Positions 17,640-26,287 of a stretch of 64,000 nt of DNA are shown in pieces; position 1 is the stretch's first letter; every line of letters begins with the position of its first letter. The translations under genes and the position numbers were made by a program. The stretch is from Dokdonia sinensis (GTDB lineage: Bacteria; Bacteroidota; Bacteroidia; Flavobacteriales; Flavobacteriaceae). The stretch covers positions 62,001 through 126,000 of the forward strand of contig NZ_REFV01000006.1 in NCBI RefSeq assembly GCF_003688895.1. Reading direction: 5' to 3'. The notes under the pieces were generated by a model that worked only from the letters and a program-made list of their open reading frames with translations, did no database searches and was not told the DNA's origin.

Positions 17640-18857
17640 ATGCAAAAAACCAAACAATCGCAAGCAGGATTCGTAGCCTTAATGGCTGCATTGATGTCTG
17701 TAACAGCCCTTGCGATAGATGCGCTACTCCCAGCATTAGATACCATAGGGATTGCCATAGGCACAGAAACCCCGGCAGATAATCAACTGCTCATTACAAT
17801 GATATTTATGGGGTTGGGAATTGGTCCGCTGGTTTTTGGGCCACTTTCTGATGCTTATGGACGCAAACCTTCCGTGTATATCGGATTTGCTATTTTTATT
17901 CTCGCTAGTTTTATCTGTGTACATGCAGAAAGTTTAGGCGTGATGATCATAGGCCGTTTATTGCAGGGCGTTGGGCTTTCGGCGCCACGCACGATATGTA
18001 TTGCGATTATCAGAGATCTTTTTGACGGGGATTATATGGCGCGCATTATGTCTTTTGTGACTGTAGTTTTTCTACTCGTTCCTATCGTCGCTCCGGCTAT
18101 GGGGAAGGTAATTTTAGACGCTTATGACTGGCAAAGTATCTTCTACGTACAAGTCATTATAAGTTTACTTGTTGCCCTGTGGTTTTGGCGGGGACAGCGG
18201 GAGACTTTGATAGAAGAAAAACGAATCCCCTTCGGCACAAAGCGCATTATCAAAGGATTTAAAGAAACTATTAAGTATAAGCGAACAATGGGCTTTACCA
18301 TTATTCAAGGATTTATTGTCGGGTCATTCCTAGTATATCTTAGTGCTTCTCAACAAATTTTTGAAGTACAATATGGTCTCAAAGAAGAGTTTCCGTACAT
18401 CTTTGCAAGTCTGGCCATTGCCATAGGGTGTGCGATATTTTTAAATGGTTCATTCGTCGTACGGTTCGGGATGGAAAAATTGGTGACGCTTGCCCTCATT
18501 GGCTTTTTTATTATTTCGCTCTTGTATTTGATTTTGTTCTATCAAGGCAATCGTCCTGAAGTGCTGATGCTCATTGGTTTCTTTGCATTGCAATTTTTCT
18601 TTATTGGCTTTCTCTTTGGTAATCTACGGGCACTCGCAATGCAACCCGTGGGTCATATCGCAGGAATAGGCGCAGCCATCACAGGGTTGATTTCCACGCT
18701 TATGGCGGTGCCCATCAGTACATTCATCGGGCGTTATGTGGAGTTTACGACCTATCCCCTATTTATCGGGTTTTCTGTTTGTGCGGGGATTTCGCTCGTC
18801 ATTTTATACTTTTTAAAGCGAGATGCAAAGGCTAATCTGGTCTTGAAAACTTCCTAA
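17640..18857 (+). CDS. MFS multidrug exporter, Bcr/CflA family
   Basis: The 405-residue protein has 12 membrane segments. The family hallmarks are ALAIDALLPALDTIG in helix 1 (D-x-x-L-P-A), GPLSDAYGRKPSVY in the loop between helices 2 and 3 (MFS motif A) and GRLLQGVGLSAPR in helix 4. Bcr/CflA proteins export drugs such as bicyclomycin, or sulfonamides and cysteine. The start ATG is immediately after a promoter motif, so the mRNA may be leaderless. The true substrate cannot be predicted. Confidence 0.93.
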   Translation: MQKTKQSQAGFVALMAALMSVTALAIDALLPALDTIGIAIGTETPADNQLLITMIFMGLGIGPLVFGPLSDAYGRKPSVYIGFAIFILASFICVHAESLGVMIIGRLLQGVGLSAPRTICIAIIRDLFDGDYMARIMSFVTVVFLLVPIVAPAMGKVILDAYDWQSIFYVQVIISLLVALWFWRGQRETLIEEKRIPFGTKRIIKGFKETIKYKRTMGFTIIQGFIVGSFLVYLSASQQIFEVQYGLKEEFPYIFASLAIAIGCAIFLNGSFVVRFGMEKLVTLALIGFFIISLLYLILFYQGNRPEVLMLIGFFALQFFFIGFLFGNLRALAMQPVGHIAGIGAAITGLISTLMAVPISTFIGRYVEFTTYPLFIGFSVCAGISLVILYFLKRDAKANLVLKTS

Positions 18858-18874
18858 TGTTACAATATTTGCTT

Positions 18875-18917
18875 TTACGCTCTTGAAACAAGTTCAGAGT
18901 AAATTTCGCGAAAGCGG
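18875..18917. repeat. Composite palindrome: P1 interrupted by P3
   Basis: TTACGCT (18875-18881) and TTCGCGAAAGCGG (18905-18917) are the two parts of a P1 copy. The 23 nt between them, core CTTGAAACAAGTTCAGAG, is the P3 unit also found at 6842. The break point in P1 is the same one used by P2 elsewhere. Confidence 0.85.
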
Positions 18918-19048
18918 AAAAAATATACATCGCAGGAGGCTTTAACCTACTCAATGAATTAAAAGAATATCGGGATAAACATATCGCCATTCCCTTAGAA
19001 AGAATGCACGATGACCAAGCTTTCCGAATCAAATCGTATGGTTTATAG
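18887..19048 (+). pseudogene. Probable gene remnant (C-terminal fragment)
   Basis: A frame with protein-like content runs from the stop at 18884 to TAG 19046-19048 and has no start codon near its beginning. It reads IYIAGGFNLLNELKEYRD and IPLERMHDDQAF, too structured for random sequence. It begins directly at the composite palindrome, as if a gene had been truncated there. I do not recognise the parent family. The stop is 2 bp from the convergent DUF4251 gene. Confidence 0.4.
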
Positions 19049-19050
19049 GT

Positions 19051-19596
19051 CTATTCTTGATCCATTTCTTTAATAGTCCCGTCATAGCGTATCGCATTGC
19101 GCTGTGAACTATTAATTGAAATTCTGGCCGATCGATTTCCAAAAATGGTCATAAAAACCTGATAAGCTTCCGTGCGCTCAGCTATATTAAAGCGAATTTT
19201 GATACTGTTATTCTCCTGATTTACGACCTCTTCATAATCCACTGGAATACCACTAAAGGAAATTCCGGTATCCGTACTATTGAAACTGGAAATCTGTCGT
19301 TCGCCAAAAAATGGTAAGTAACCAGAAATACTGTCATTCTTAAAACGAATAAAATTAGGATTCCCTATAAGATTCACCCGACCACTAGAATTCCCGATTC
19401 CTAATAATCCTGAATTTGCAATTTGATTGAGGGAATTGGTATTTAGCGGGAATGCCCAGTCTGCAATAAACTCAAACTGCTTTTCGGCGACGAGCGAATT
19501 TGTTGCTTGGAATTGCTCTGGAGTAACTGCTGTTTTAGAGCTTTTGCAACTTATCAGACACATTATAAAAAGTGACAGGAATGCTAGATTTTTCAT
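19051..19596 (-). CDS. DUF4251 domain lipoprotein
   Basis: The 181-residue protein has a lipoprotein signal (IMCLISCKS). The DUF4251 beta-rich domain follows, recognisable by FEFIADWAFPLN, SISGYLPFFGERQI with the L-P-F-F-G pattern, the DTGISFSG strand, and the ending RNAIRYDGTI. Family members are Bacteroidetes lipoproteins of unknown role. No enzyme motif is seen. It is monocistronic and its stop abuts the gene remnant on the other strand. Confidence 0.88.
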   Translation of the reverse strand: MKNLAFLSLFIMCLISCKSSKTAVTPEQFQATNSLVAEKQFEFIADWAFPLNTNSLNQIANSGLLGIGNSSGRVNLIGNPNFIRFKNDSISGYLPFFGERQISSFNSTDTGISFSGIPVDYEEVVNQENNSIKIRFNIAERTEAYQVFMTIFGNRSARISINSSQRNAIRYDGTIKEMDQE

Positions 19597-19680
19597 ACTT
19601 AAATTTAGGTATTAAAACACAAAGATGATGCCCAAAATAGACATCATCTTTTTAATAATTTGCTGATGGTTTTGAAAGAA

Positions 19681-21048
19681 TTACTCTTTGACCACCATTA
19701 CAGATTTTATGTTTACAAATTCTTTAAGTCCGAAGCCTCCGTGTTCTCTACCATAACCCGAGTCTTTTACACCACCAAATGGCATCATAGGTTGCGCGAG
19801 ACCGTAAGAATTTATAAACACCATCCCGGTGTCAAAGTGCTTTTGAGCTAGTTCTATCGCACCCTTCTCGTCCTTTGAGAATATGCCTCCTCCGAGGCCA
19901 AATCTACTATCGTTTGCTATGCGCATTGCATCTTCGTTGTCTTTTGCTCTTATGAGAGATGCTACAGGACCAAAAAGTTCCTCATCGTAAGCAGGTTGTC
20001 CTGGTTTTACATCACTCAGTACGGTGGAAGGATAGAAATAACCCTTGCCATCTGGAATCTCGCCTCCTACTTCTATTTTGGCACCATTTGCAACACTCTT
20101 TTTAACTTGATCGTGTAGTTCATTTCTTAAATCTTCCCTCGCTATCGGCCCTAGATCCGTAGAGGTATCAAAAGGATTTCCCATTTTTACCCCAGACATT
20201 CCTTTTATAAAACCTTCCTTAAATTGTTCATATACCTTATCGACCACGATAAATCTTTTGGCCGCGATACAGGTTTCTCCATTATTAATGATACGCCCTT
20301 GCACACAGGATTCGACCGCAGTTTTTACATCGGCATCGTCTAGTATGAGGTAAGCATCATTACTACCCAATTCCATCACTGTTTTTTTGAGTGCTTTTCC
20401 AGCTTGTTCTGCAACTTTACGTCCGCCAGCAGAACTTCCAGTAAAAGTCACCCCACGAACTTTTTCGTTTGCAATTACCGTATTGGATTGGTCGTGTGTT
20501 ATAATTAATACCTGAAATAGATCTTTAGGAACTCCAGCATTTTCAAGGACTTCTTTCACTTTAAGAGCGGAGCCTGTTACGTTTTCGGCGTGTTTGAGTA
20601 GGACGCCGTTTCCCGCGAGAAGATTAGCAATAGCAACTCGTAGCGGTTGATAGGTTGGAAAATTCCACGGTTGTATACTGTAAATAATTCCCTCGGGCGA
20701 ATATGTGATGATTCCTTTCCCTCCGTTTGAAGTTTCACGCTCTTCTGGGGCTAGCTCTTTTGGTCCATTTGTAGCCGTATATTGAGCGATGCCTATGCAG
20801 AGGTCGATTTCGCTTTCGCCTTGAGCGCTCGGTTTCCCCATCTCATTGGTCATAAGTTGTACGAGCTCTTGCTTTTGTTTACTCAGTTGTTCTCCTATAT
20901 TCTTAATGATTTGTGCTCTTTCTTCTATGGGAGTTTCCTTCCATTTTTTAAAAGCCCTATGACAACTATTTATTGCTGTCTCTACTTCATCATCATTCAT
21001 ATATGTATATGAAGTTATTGTCTCTTCGGTATAAGGGTTTACGGTCAT
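19681..21048 (-). CDS. NAD(P)-dependent aldehyde dehydrogenase (succinate-semialdehyde type)
   Basis: The protein is about 455 residues from the ATG at 21048, which is preceded by a perfect AAGGAGGA at 21052-21059; the ORF is open to 21075. Aldehyde dehydrogenase motifs are PWNFPTYQPLR (cofactor site), FTGSSAGGR, MELGSNDAY with the general-base Glu, NNGETCIAAKR with the catalytic Cys, and EELFGPVASL. The short length and MPFGGVKDSGYGREHGGFGLKEF ending match the YneI/Sad group that oxidises succinate semialdehyde. The substrate is inferred from similarity only. It is monocistronic. Confidence 0.92.
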   Translation of the reverse strand: MTVNPYTEETITSYTYMNDDEVETAINSCHRAFKKWKETPIEERAQIIKNIGEQLSKQKQELVQLMTNEMGKPSAQGESEIDLCIGIAQYTATNGPKELAPEERETSNGGKGIITYSPEGIIYSIQPWNFPTYQPLRVAIANLLAGNGVLLKHAENVTGSALKVKEVLENAGVPKDLFQVLIITHDQSNTVIANEKVRGVTFTGSSAGGRKVAEQAGKALKKTVMELGSNDAYLILDDADVKTAVESCVQGRIINNGETCIAAKRFIVVDKVYEQFKEGFIKGMSGVKMGNPFDTSTDLGPIAREDLRNELHDQVKKSVANGAKIEVGGEIPDGKGYFYPSTVLSDVKPGQPAYDEELFGPVASLIRAKDNEDAMRIANDSRFGLGGGIFSKDEKGAIELAQKHFDTGMVFINSYGLAQPMMPFGGVKDSGYGREHGGFGLKEFVNIKSVMVVKE

Positions 21049-21051
21049 AAA

Positions 21052-21059
21052 TCCTCCTT
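21052..21059 (-). promoter_or_regulatory. Strong ribosome binding site deciding the ALDH start
   Basis: On the minus strand AAGGAGGA lies 3 nt before the ATG at 21048, an unusually good Shine-Dalgarno for this genome. It places the start nine codons inside the longest frame. Confidence 0.7.
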
Positions 21060-21183
21060 GTATCTCTCTATCCATAGCTATTGTTTTGGTTTTATATAAA
21101 ATTAGCTCTGAATTGAAATGGAAGATGTTCTTTTAATATTTTTTGGGAATACAATTAATAGAGAATTAACGAAACTAGGGCAT

Positions 21184-21210
21184 AAAAAAGCTCCCTTTTA
21201 AAGAGAGCTT
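21184..21210 (-). terminator. Terminator of the small 46-residue gene
   Basis: On the minus strand AAGCTCTCT pairs with AGGGAGCTT (one wobble), followed by TTTTTT. It lies 30 bp past the stop of the gene at 21240-21380. Confidence 0.75.
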
Positions 21211-21239
21211 AGTATTGTGTAATCGTAAATGAGTTCATC

Positions 21240-21380
21240 TTATTCTTTTTTATCATCTAAATGTAAATCTCCATCTTCATCCAGCACAAATTCTTCTTTG
21301 GGGATTATACGTCTAAAGTTAGACGAACGACGATATGGGTCTTGAAAGTCTGCGTGTTTTTTCTTTTTTGTTGGTTCCAT
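21240..21380 (-). CDS. Small charged hypothetical protein (46 aa)
   Basis: The frame starts ATG at 21380 and stops TAA at 21240. The product is basic at the N-terminus (MEPTKKKKHADFQ), has a middle PYRRSSNFRRIIPKEEF, and an acidic end (LDEDGDLHLDDKKE). Codon use is ordinary for the region. A terminator follows at the right distance, which supports a real gene. I know no function. The basic-to-acidic layout is like small ribosome- or nucleic-acid-associated proteins, but that is speculation. Confidence 0.65.
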   Translation of the reverse strand: MEPTKKKKHADFQDPYRRSSNFRRIIPKEEFVLDEDGDLHLDDKKE

Positions 21381-21481
21381 AGCACTTGGTTTTTTAAATT
21401 AGGGCAATAAAGATATCTAATAATTAGATACGCAACATTCTAAAAATTAGTTAATTGTGTGAATTTAACAGGAGAATCTAC

Positions 21482-22201
21482 TTATTGAACCCTACTTCTA
21501 GACGCACCTACAATTCCTTCTCTAGGAACATTTATGTAAACTATCGCATCAAGTTCATCATTAATTGAAACCCAACTAGGCAACTCGAGTTGCAGGTTTT
21601 TCTTTGCTTCGGCAGATTTACGTTGCGCAAAATTTGCAACGATATGAGTGTTTATTAATGTTTTGTTTCTGTTTTCGCCCCGCTTAACTTCGGTAGCCTT
21701 TTCCCTAACTGCGATGGCGTATGTGATTTGGGCATTGTACGGTAAGGAACCAAATTCAACGAGTAGATTGACCTTATTCTCCTTACGCGTCGCTCCATCT
21801 ATAACCACATTTACCTTTTCCTTTCGGTCACTATGTTTTATGATGGCATCCTTCATATGATGCTCGTTAGACCCTGTAAAATGTACTTGTTGGTTAATAA
21901 TGGCTTGCGGAGTATATACGGATGTGAGGTTATACGCTTTCGCGAAAGCGTACTGCTTCTCTGTATTTAGTTTAGAACCAAAAGGATCCTTCCAGCCGAT
22001 ATAATCCCAATAATCCACGTGATAAGAAAGGACAATGACATCGTCGCCGTATTCTTGAGAGACTTCGTCTAATAGCGCATCTGCAGGCGGACAACTGCTA
22101 CATCCTTGAGATGTAAATAGCTCGATAACCACGGGCTGTTGCGCAAAATTTATAAAAGAAGTAAGTATTAAAAGGGAAAACAGAAATTGCTTTAAAGACA
22201 T
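21482..22201 (-). CDS. DUF1223 thioredoxin-like secreted protein
   Basis: The 239-residue protein has a signal peptide (FLFSLLILTSFINFAQ). The DUF1223 domain starts VVIELFTSQGCSSCPPAD, with a thioredoxin-like C-x2-C at about residues 34-37. VLSYHVDYWDYIGWKDPF follows, strongly conserved in the family. The protein probably works in envelope thiol or redox chemistry, by fold only. A P1 palindrome encodes Y-A-F-A-K-A near residue 83, within the conserved helix after W-K-D-P-F. The gene is 63 bp upstream of the small secreted gene on the same strand. Confidence 0.9.
   Translation of the reverse strand: MSLKQFLFSLLILTSFINFAQQPVVIELFTSQGCSSCPPADALLDEVSQEYGDDVIVLSYHVDYWDYIGWKDPFGSKLNTEKQYAFAKAYNLTSVYTPQAIINQQVHFTGSNEHHMKDAIIKHSDRKEKVNVVIDGATRKENKVNLLVEFGSLPYNAQITYAIAVREKATEVKRGENRNKTLINTHIVANFAQRKSAEAKKNLQLELPSWVSINDELDAIVYINVPREGIVGASRSRVQ
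21933..21952. repeat. Palindrome P1, copy 5 (20 bp form, in DUF1223 CDS)
   Basis: Perfect TACGCTTTCGCGAAAGCGTA inside the coding region, read as Y-A-F-A-K-A on the minus strand. Confidence 0.95.
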
Positions 22202-22264
22202 AATAGAATATTAGATATTCTAAGTCGAAAAATATCGATTCTTCTTACAATTTAGGAACACAAC

Positions 22265-22582
22265 TTAATATTGTAATGACTCGTAACGCGCATATTGTTT
22301 TTCGGTTAAAATCACCTTAAGCTGATGGTCAAATCGCTTTTTACGCTGTTCCCAACTCTCGTTAGTTCCATTGACTTTTTTGAGTAGTTTTTCAACTTGT
22401 GCTTCCTGGGCTTCGTCCAGTTCTAAAGCGCGGTGATACGTTTCAACAGGGGTTTTAAGAGACAACGCTATTTTTTGTTTAGAAATTTTAGATGAGGAAT
22501 CTTTTGGAGTATAAGACATACGTTGCGCACTTACGCTAGAGAGCGCAAAACAAAGTATGAGTACTGTCCAAAATAATTTCAT
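22265..22582 (-). CDS. Small secreted helical protein, unknown
   Basis: The 105-residue protein has a signal peptide (LFWTVLILCFALSSVSAQ). The mature part is helical, with ELDEAQEAQVEKLLKKV and ILTEKQYARYESL. The spaced L/T-x2-Q patterns look like the LTxxQ helices of Spy/CpxP-type periplasmic chaperones and related small proteins. The resemblance is weak. It lies between DUF1223 and ppc on the same strand, but 127 bp separate it from ppc. Confidence 0.7.
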   Translation of the reverse strand: MKLFWTVLILCFALSSVSAQRMSYTPKDSSSKISKQKIALSLKTPVETYHRALELDEAQEAQVEKLLKKVNGTNESWEQRKKRFDHQLKVILTEKQYARYESLQY

Positions 22583-22709
22583 AAATCATTGTCTATAGTC
22601 AATTAAAGATATGAGAAAAATCTTTTGAAATAAGTTAAAATGCTGTAAATCAATAAAAAAGGGGCGTTTGCCCCTTAATTTTGTTTCAATACTATTCTCT
22701 CAAATCATT

Positions 22710-25289
22710 TTAAGCCGAATTACGACTAGCATTGATGTTCCCAAACAAGCTACGGGTGACCATTTGCTCAAAAGTTTCAAGCGCTTTCTTATCTCCGTTC
22801 TCTTTTTGAAGTTTTTGTATTTCTCGCAAAGCGTATTGCTGTATGGTCAATAAGGGTAACACAATGCGTTCCCGTTCTTGAATAGAAGCTCTTCCTGCCT
22901 CCTCATTATCCATTAATTCCTTGAGCCCTGAAACCTCGAGCATCAAGCGTTTACTGCGCTTATATTCTTCAAAAATCATCTTCCAGAATGGCCCAAACTC
23001 CTCGTCATTCTCCATATAAGCAGTTAAACCAAAGAATGACTTTGTAAGGCTCATCATACTATTTTCCAGTAGTGTGCGGAAAAATGAATTGTTCTTGTAG
23101 AGAACTTTCACTTCGTCCAGTCGACCTGCTTTTTCAAATTTTTCTAAGGCCGTCCCCACGCCATAAAAACCTGGGACGTTTTGTTTGAGTTGGCTCCAAG
23201 AACCTACAAATGGTATTGCTCTTAGATCTGAAAATACGAGTTCGCTATTTTTTCCGCGCTTACTTGGACGGCTACCTATATTTGTTTTTGCATAATACTT
23301 AAGTGTACTCATACGCTCCAAATATGGCAAAAATTTAGGATGCTTTTTAAATGCGGTGTACGCCTCATAACTAGCATCTGCTAGTTCTTGCAACGTCATT
23401 CTGTCTCCATAGGACAATTCATTCTCTCCAGAAGCAAAAACCTGATTTGCCACACCACTACTTAGTAGTTGCTCAAGATTATATTGGCAAGAATCTAAGG
23501 TTCCAAAATTAGAACTAATGGTCTGTCCTTGTATGGTAAGTTGAATTTCCTCAGCCTCAATATTTGAGCCTAGCGAGGCGTAAAACTGGTGGGTCTTCCC
23601 TCCTCCTCTAGCTGGTGGTCCTCCACGACCGTCAAAGAACATTACCTTCACGCCGTGCTCTCTAGAGATTTTTGTGAGCGCTTCTTTGGCCTTAAAAATA
23701 CTCCAGTTTGCCATCAGATATCCACCATCCTTTGTTCCGTCAGAGAAGCCTAGCATTATCGTTTGCTTCATTCCGCGACGTTTGAGGTGCCCTAGATATG
23801 ATGGGTTTGTGTAGAGTTCCTCCATAACTTCTGGAGCTTCTACAAGATCTGGCACCGTTTCGAAAAGCGGAACTACATCTGCCGTGGGTTGTTTCCAGTC
23901 ACATAAACGCAAGAAAGTAAACGCTTGCATCACGTGTAATGCCTTTTGAGAGTTACTTATAATGTAACGATTTGAGGCACGCTCTCCATTTTCGGCCTGT
24001 ATGGTTTGCATTGCATAGATGGAACCCAGTGTCTTGTTGACCACTTCGTCGTCAAAGTCTTCTGGACTCAACTGCCCTTCTATATTGTTGAGGAATTTAA
24101 TCTGTTCAGCTTCAGACTGCTCTAAATAACCTTCGGGAAAGAGTTGCTTTCCCTCTGCTTTTGCATTACTCACAATATGTTCAAAGACCTGCTTATGGAT
24201 ACTGGAATCTTGACGAATATCAAGAGTCGCAAAGTGCAATCCAAACAATTCTACCTTATGAATCAAGCTATTCAACTTCTCTATATATAGGCTTTGATGC
24301 TTCTCTTTTACCAGCGAGCGGACTTCCTTAAGCGTCTTCAAAATAGAATCCTGAGTAATTTTTACAGCACCTGTTTCAAAAATCGCCTCATACAAGTCTG
24401 CTTCCAGTTTTGCCAGCGGTGCTTCGGTGCCCACAAAGGTTATTCTTCTGCGCACGGCTCTGAGTTCGCGATAGTAGTTGCGTAGCACAGAGCTTCGCAG
24501 TCTACGCGCTACTTTTAACGTGATTTCGGTGGTGACAAATGGGTTTCCATCGCGATCCCCACCCGGCCAGAATCCTAAATCTATCACCGTATTATCAAAA
24601 CTTTCATCTTGAATCAAGTGTGTATGCAGGTAATCATAAATATGACCCGCACTATGATAAAATACATTTTCCAGATACCAGATAAGGCTCACCGCTTCAT
24701 CATAAGGCGTAGGTTTCTCTTTCTTGAAGAAAGGCGTTTTCCCGAGCTGAGCCAGCAAGGTGCGGATGTCGTCTAGATTATTTTGACGTATCGCCTCGCT
24801 CAAATCATTTATAATTCCTAGCACTACACCAGGATAAAACTGCGTAGGATGTGCCGTGAGCACAGGGCGAATTTTAAACTTATTCAGATACGAAATCAAT
24901 TCCTCCTTTTTGCCCAGCGCCTCAGCCTCTTCCTTGATATTACGTAGGGTTCCGCGACCGTCCATATTATTTACAACACGGTAACTTGCATCCTCTATGG
25001 CGTCAAAAAGCACTACCTGACGCTCAATATATTGTATGAAGCGGAACAGCAAATCGTTGCGCTCCTCCACCGTCGTATCTCGCATATAACGCTCAAAAAA
25101 GTATCCTATGATTTCCGTGGGGTTCTTATTTTCGGCGTATCCCTTTTTACAGATACTATGAAAAAGCGGAAGTAAAACTCCCGTATTTGTGACCTCGTCA
25201 AAGGGCAACGTCATAAAAATCCCATTGTACACATCGTACTTGGCTTTTACGTTGGTATTAAATCGTTCTACTTTAGGCAGTCTGGACAT
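22710..25289 (-). CDS. ppc: Phosphoenolpyruvate carboxylase
   Basis: The 859-residue protein has the main PEPC motifs in order: VLTAHPTQ near residue 140 (catalytic His), GGDRDGNPF near 240, GFSDGTKDGGYL, FFDGRGGPPARGGG near 555, IGSRPSKRG and IPFVGSWSQ. The enzyme adds bicarbonate to PEP to make oxaloacetate, an anaplerotic step. The F-x-G-R-G-G loop reads F-D-G-R where enterobacterial enzymes have F-H-G-R, and the C-terminal Q-N-T-G is missing (the protein ends ASRNSA). I believe both are features of the Bacteroidetes branch. It is monocistronic. Confidence 0.96.
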   Translation of the reverse strand: MSRLPKVERFNTNVKAKYDVYNGIFMTLPFDEVTNTGVLLPLFHSICKKGYAENKNPTEIIGYFFERYMRDTTVEERNDLLFRFIQYIERQVVLFDAIEDASYRVVNNMDGRGTLRNIKEEAEALGKKEELISYLNKFKIRPVLTAHPTQFYPGVVLGIINDLSEAIRQNNLDDIRTLLAQLGKTPFFKKEKPTPYDEAVSLIWYLENVFYHSAGHIYDYLHTHLIQDESFDNTVIDLGFWPGGDRDGNPFVTTEITLKVARRLRSSVLRNYYRELRAVRRRITFVGTEAPLAKLEADLYEAIFETGAVKITQDSILKTLKEVRSLVKEKHQSLYIEKLNSLIHKVELFGLHFATLDIRQDSSIHKQVFEHIVSNAKAEGKQLFPEGYLEQSEAEQIKFLNNIEGQLSPEDFDDEVVNKTLGSIYAMQTIQAENGERASNRYIISNSQKALHVMQAFTFLRLCDWKQPTADVVPLFETVPDLVEAPEVMEELYTNPSYLGHLKRRGMKQTIMLGFSDGTKDGGYLMANWSIFKAKEALTKISREHGVKVMFFDGRGGPPARGGGKTHQFYASLGSNIEAEEIQLTIQGQTISSNFGTLDSCQYNLEQLLSSGVANQVFASGENELSYGDRMTLQELADASYEAYTAFKKHPKFLPYLERMSTLKYYAKTNIGSRPSKRGKNSELVFSDLRAIPFVGSWSQLKQNVPGFYGVGTALEKFEKAGRLDEVKVLYKNNSFFRTLLENSMMSLTKSFFGLTAYMENDEEFGPFWKMIFEEYKRSKRLMLEVSGLKELMDNEEAGRASIQERERIVLPLLTIQQYALREIQKLQKENGDKKALETFEQMVTRSLFGNINASRNSA

Positions 25290-25423
25290 TTTGATTCAGT
25301 TTTACTGTGAATTTATCGAATAAAATACGCCTTTACTATTCTTTAACCAAGATTTCACAATTTCCCAAAAAACTAGCGTTATCAATAGGTAATCTGTACT
25401 TTAGTGCTTTGAATTTTACGTTT

Positions 25424-26152
25424 ATGCAAATGCCAAAATGGTTATTCTTTCTGGTTCTTTTTTCCGCTGTTGCGCCTTCCCGCCGAAAAAAAATTAAGGT
25501 TTACGCTTTCGCGAAAGCGTTATCACTTTTAGTGCTCCTTTTTATAGGTGGGAAAGCGTACTCCCAAGACCTCGCCGTGCTCAAATATAAAGGCGGTGGC
25601 GACTGGTATAGTAACCCGACTGCGGTGCCCAATCTGATAAAGTACTGCAACCAAAATATAAACACGGCGATGAATGAAAAGCCCGAAACCGTGGAGCCAG
25701 GAAGCGTCGATATTTTCCAATTTCCATTGCTCCATATGACTGGTCACGGAAACGTTCTTTTTAACTCCGAAGACGCCGAAAATCTGCGCAATTACCTAGA
25801 AAGTGGCGGATTCATACACATAGACGACAACTACGGAATGTCAGAATACTTGCCAAAAGAGCTTAAAAAAATTTTCCCAGACCAAGAATTACAGGAATTA
25901 CCGGCAACACATCCCGTATTCTCAACTGCTTATAAATTCCCACAGGGTTTACCTAAAATTCACGAACACGACGGCAAGCGCCCACAGGCATTGGGCCTGT
26001 TTTTTGAAGAAAGACTAGTATTACTATTTACGACCGAAAGTGACCTAGGCGACGGCTGGGAAGACCCAGAAGTACACGGTGACCCGGAGTCCGTACGTCA
26101 ACAAGCACTACAGATGGGGGCTAATATTGTGAAGTATGCTTTTGAGAATTGA
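25424..26152 (+). CDS. DUF4159 domain secreted protein
   Basis: The likely start is ATG 25424 (242 residues), since the longer frame to 25307 is unlike a signal sequence. The N-terminus has two hydrophobic blocks, WLFFLVLFSAV and LSLLVLLFIGG, parted by a basic region and a P1 palindrome (Y-A-F-A-K-A). A cleavage-like KAYSQ follows the second block. The DUF4159 domain (from about residue 50) has LKYKGGGDWY, HMTGHGNVLF and GGFIHIDDNYG, and it ends in ANIVKYAFEN. The fold is like a class I glutamine amidotransferase without its cysteine. Its role is unknown. It is divergent from ppc. Confidence 0.87.
   Translation: MQMPKWLFFLVLFSAVAPSRRKKIKVYAFAKALSLLVLLFIGGKAYSQDLAVLKYKGGGDWYSNPTAVPNLIKYCNQNINTAMNEKPETVEPGSVDIFQFPLLHMTGHGNVLFNSEDAENLRNYLESGGFIHIDDNYGMSEYLPKELKKIFPDQELQELPATHPVFSTAYKFPQGLPKIHEHDGKRPQALGLFFEERLVLLFTTESDLGDGWEDPEVHGDPESVRQQALQMGANIVKYAFEN
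25504..25519. repeat. Palindrome P1, copy 6 (in DUF4159 signal region)
   Basis: Perfect 16 bp palindrome lying between two hydrophobic stretches of the N-terminus, read A-F-A-K-A. Confidence 0.95.
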
Positions 26153-26287
26153 AAGTTGAGAAAACACTTCTTGACGTGCGAACATTCTATGATAGGTAAA
26201 TTTTACTCATTAAACATACCATTTACCTCATTCTAGTTTTAGAATATTAGATTAATGTGTAATCTTCAAGAAATCATAAATTAGAAA

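Noticed and set aside
18832-19032. Minus-strand ORF of 66 codons
   Set aside because: It covers the palindrome and the opposite strand of the gene remnant, and the product has no recognisable features.
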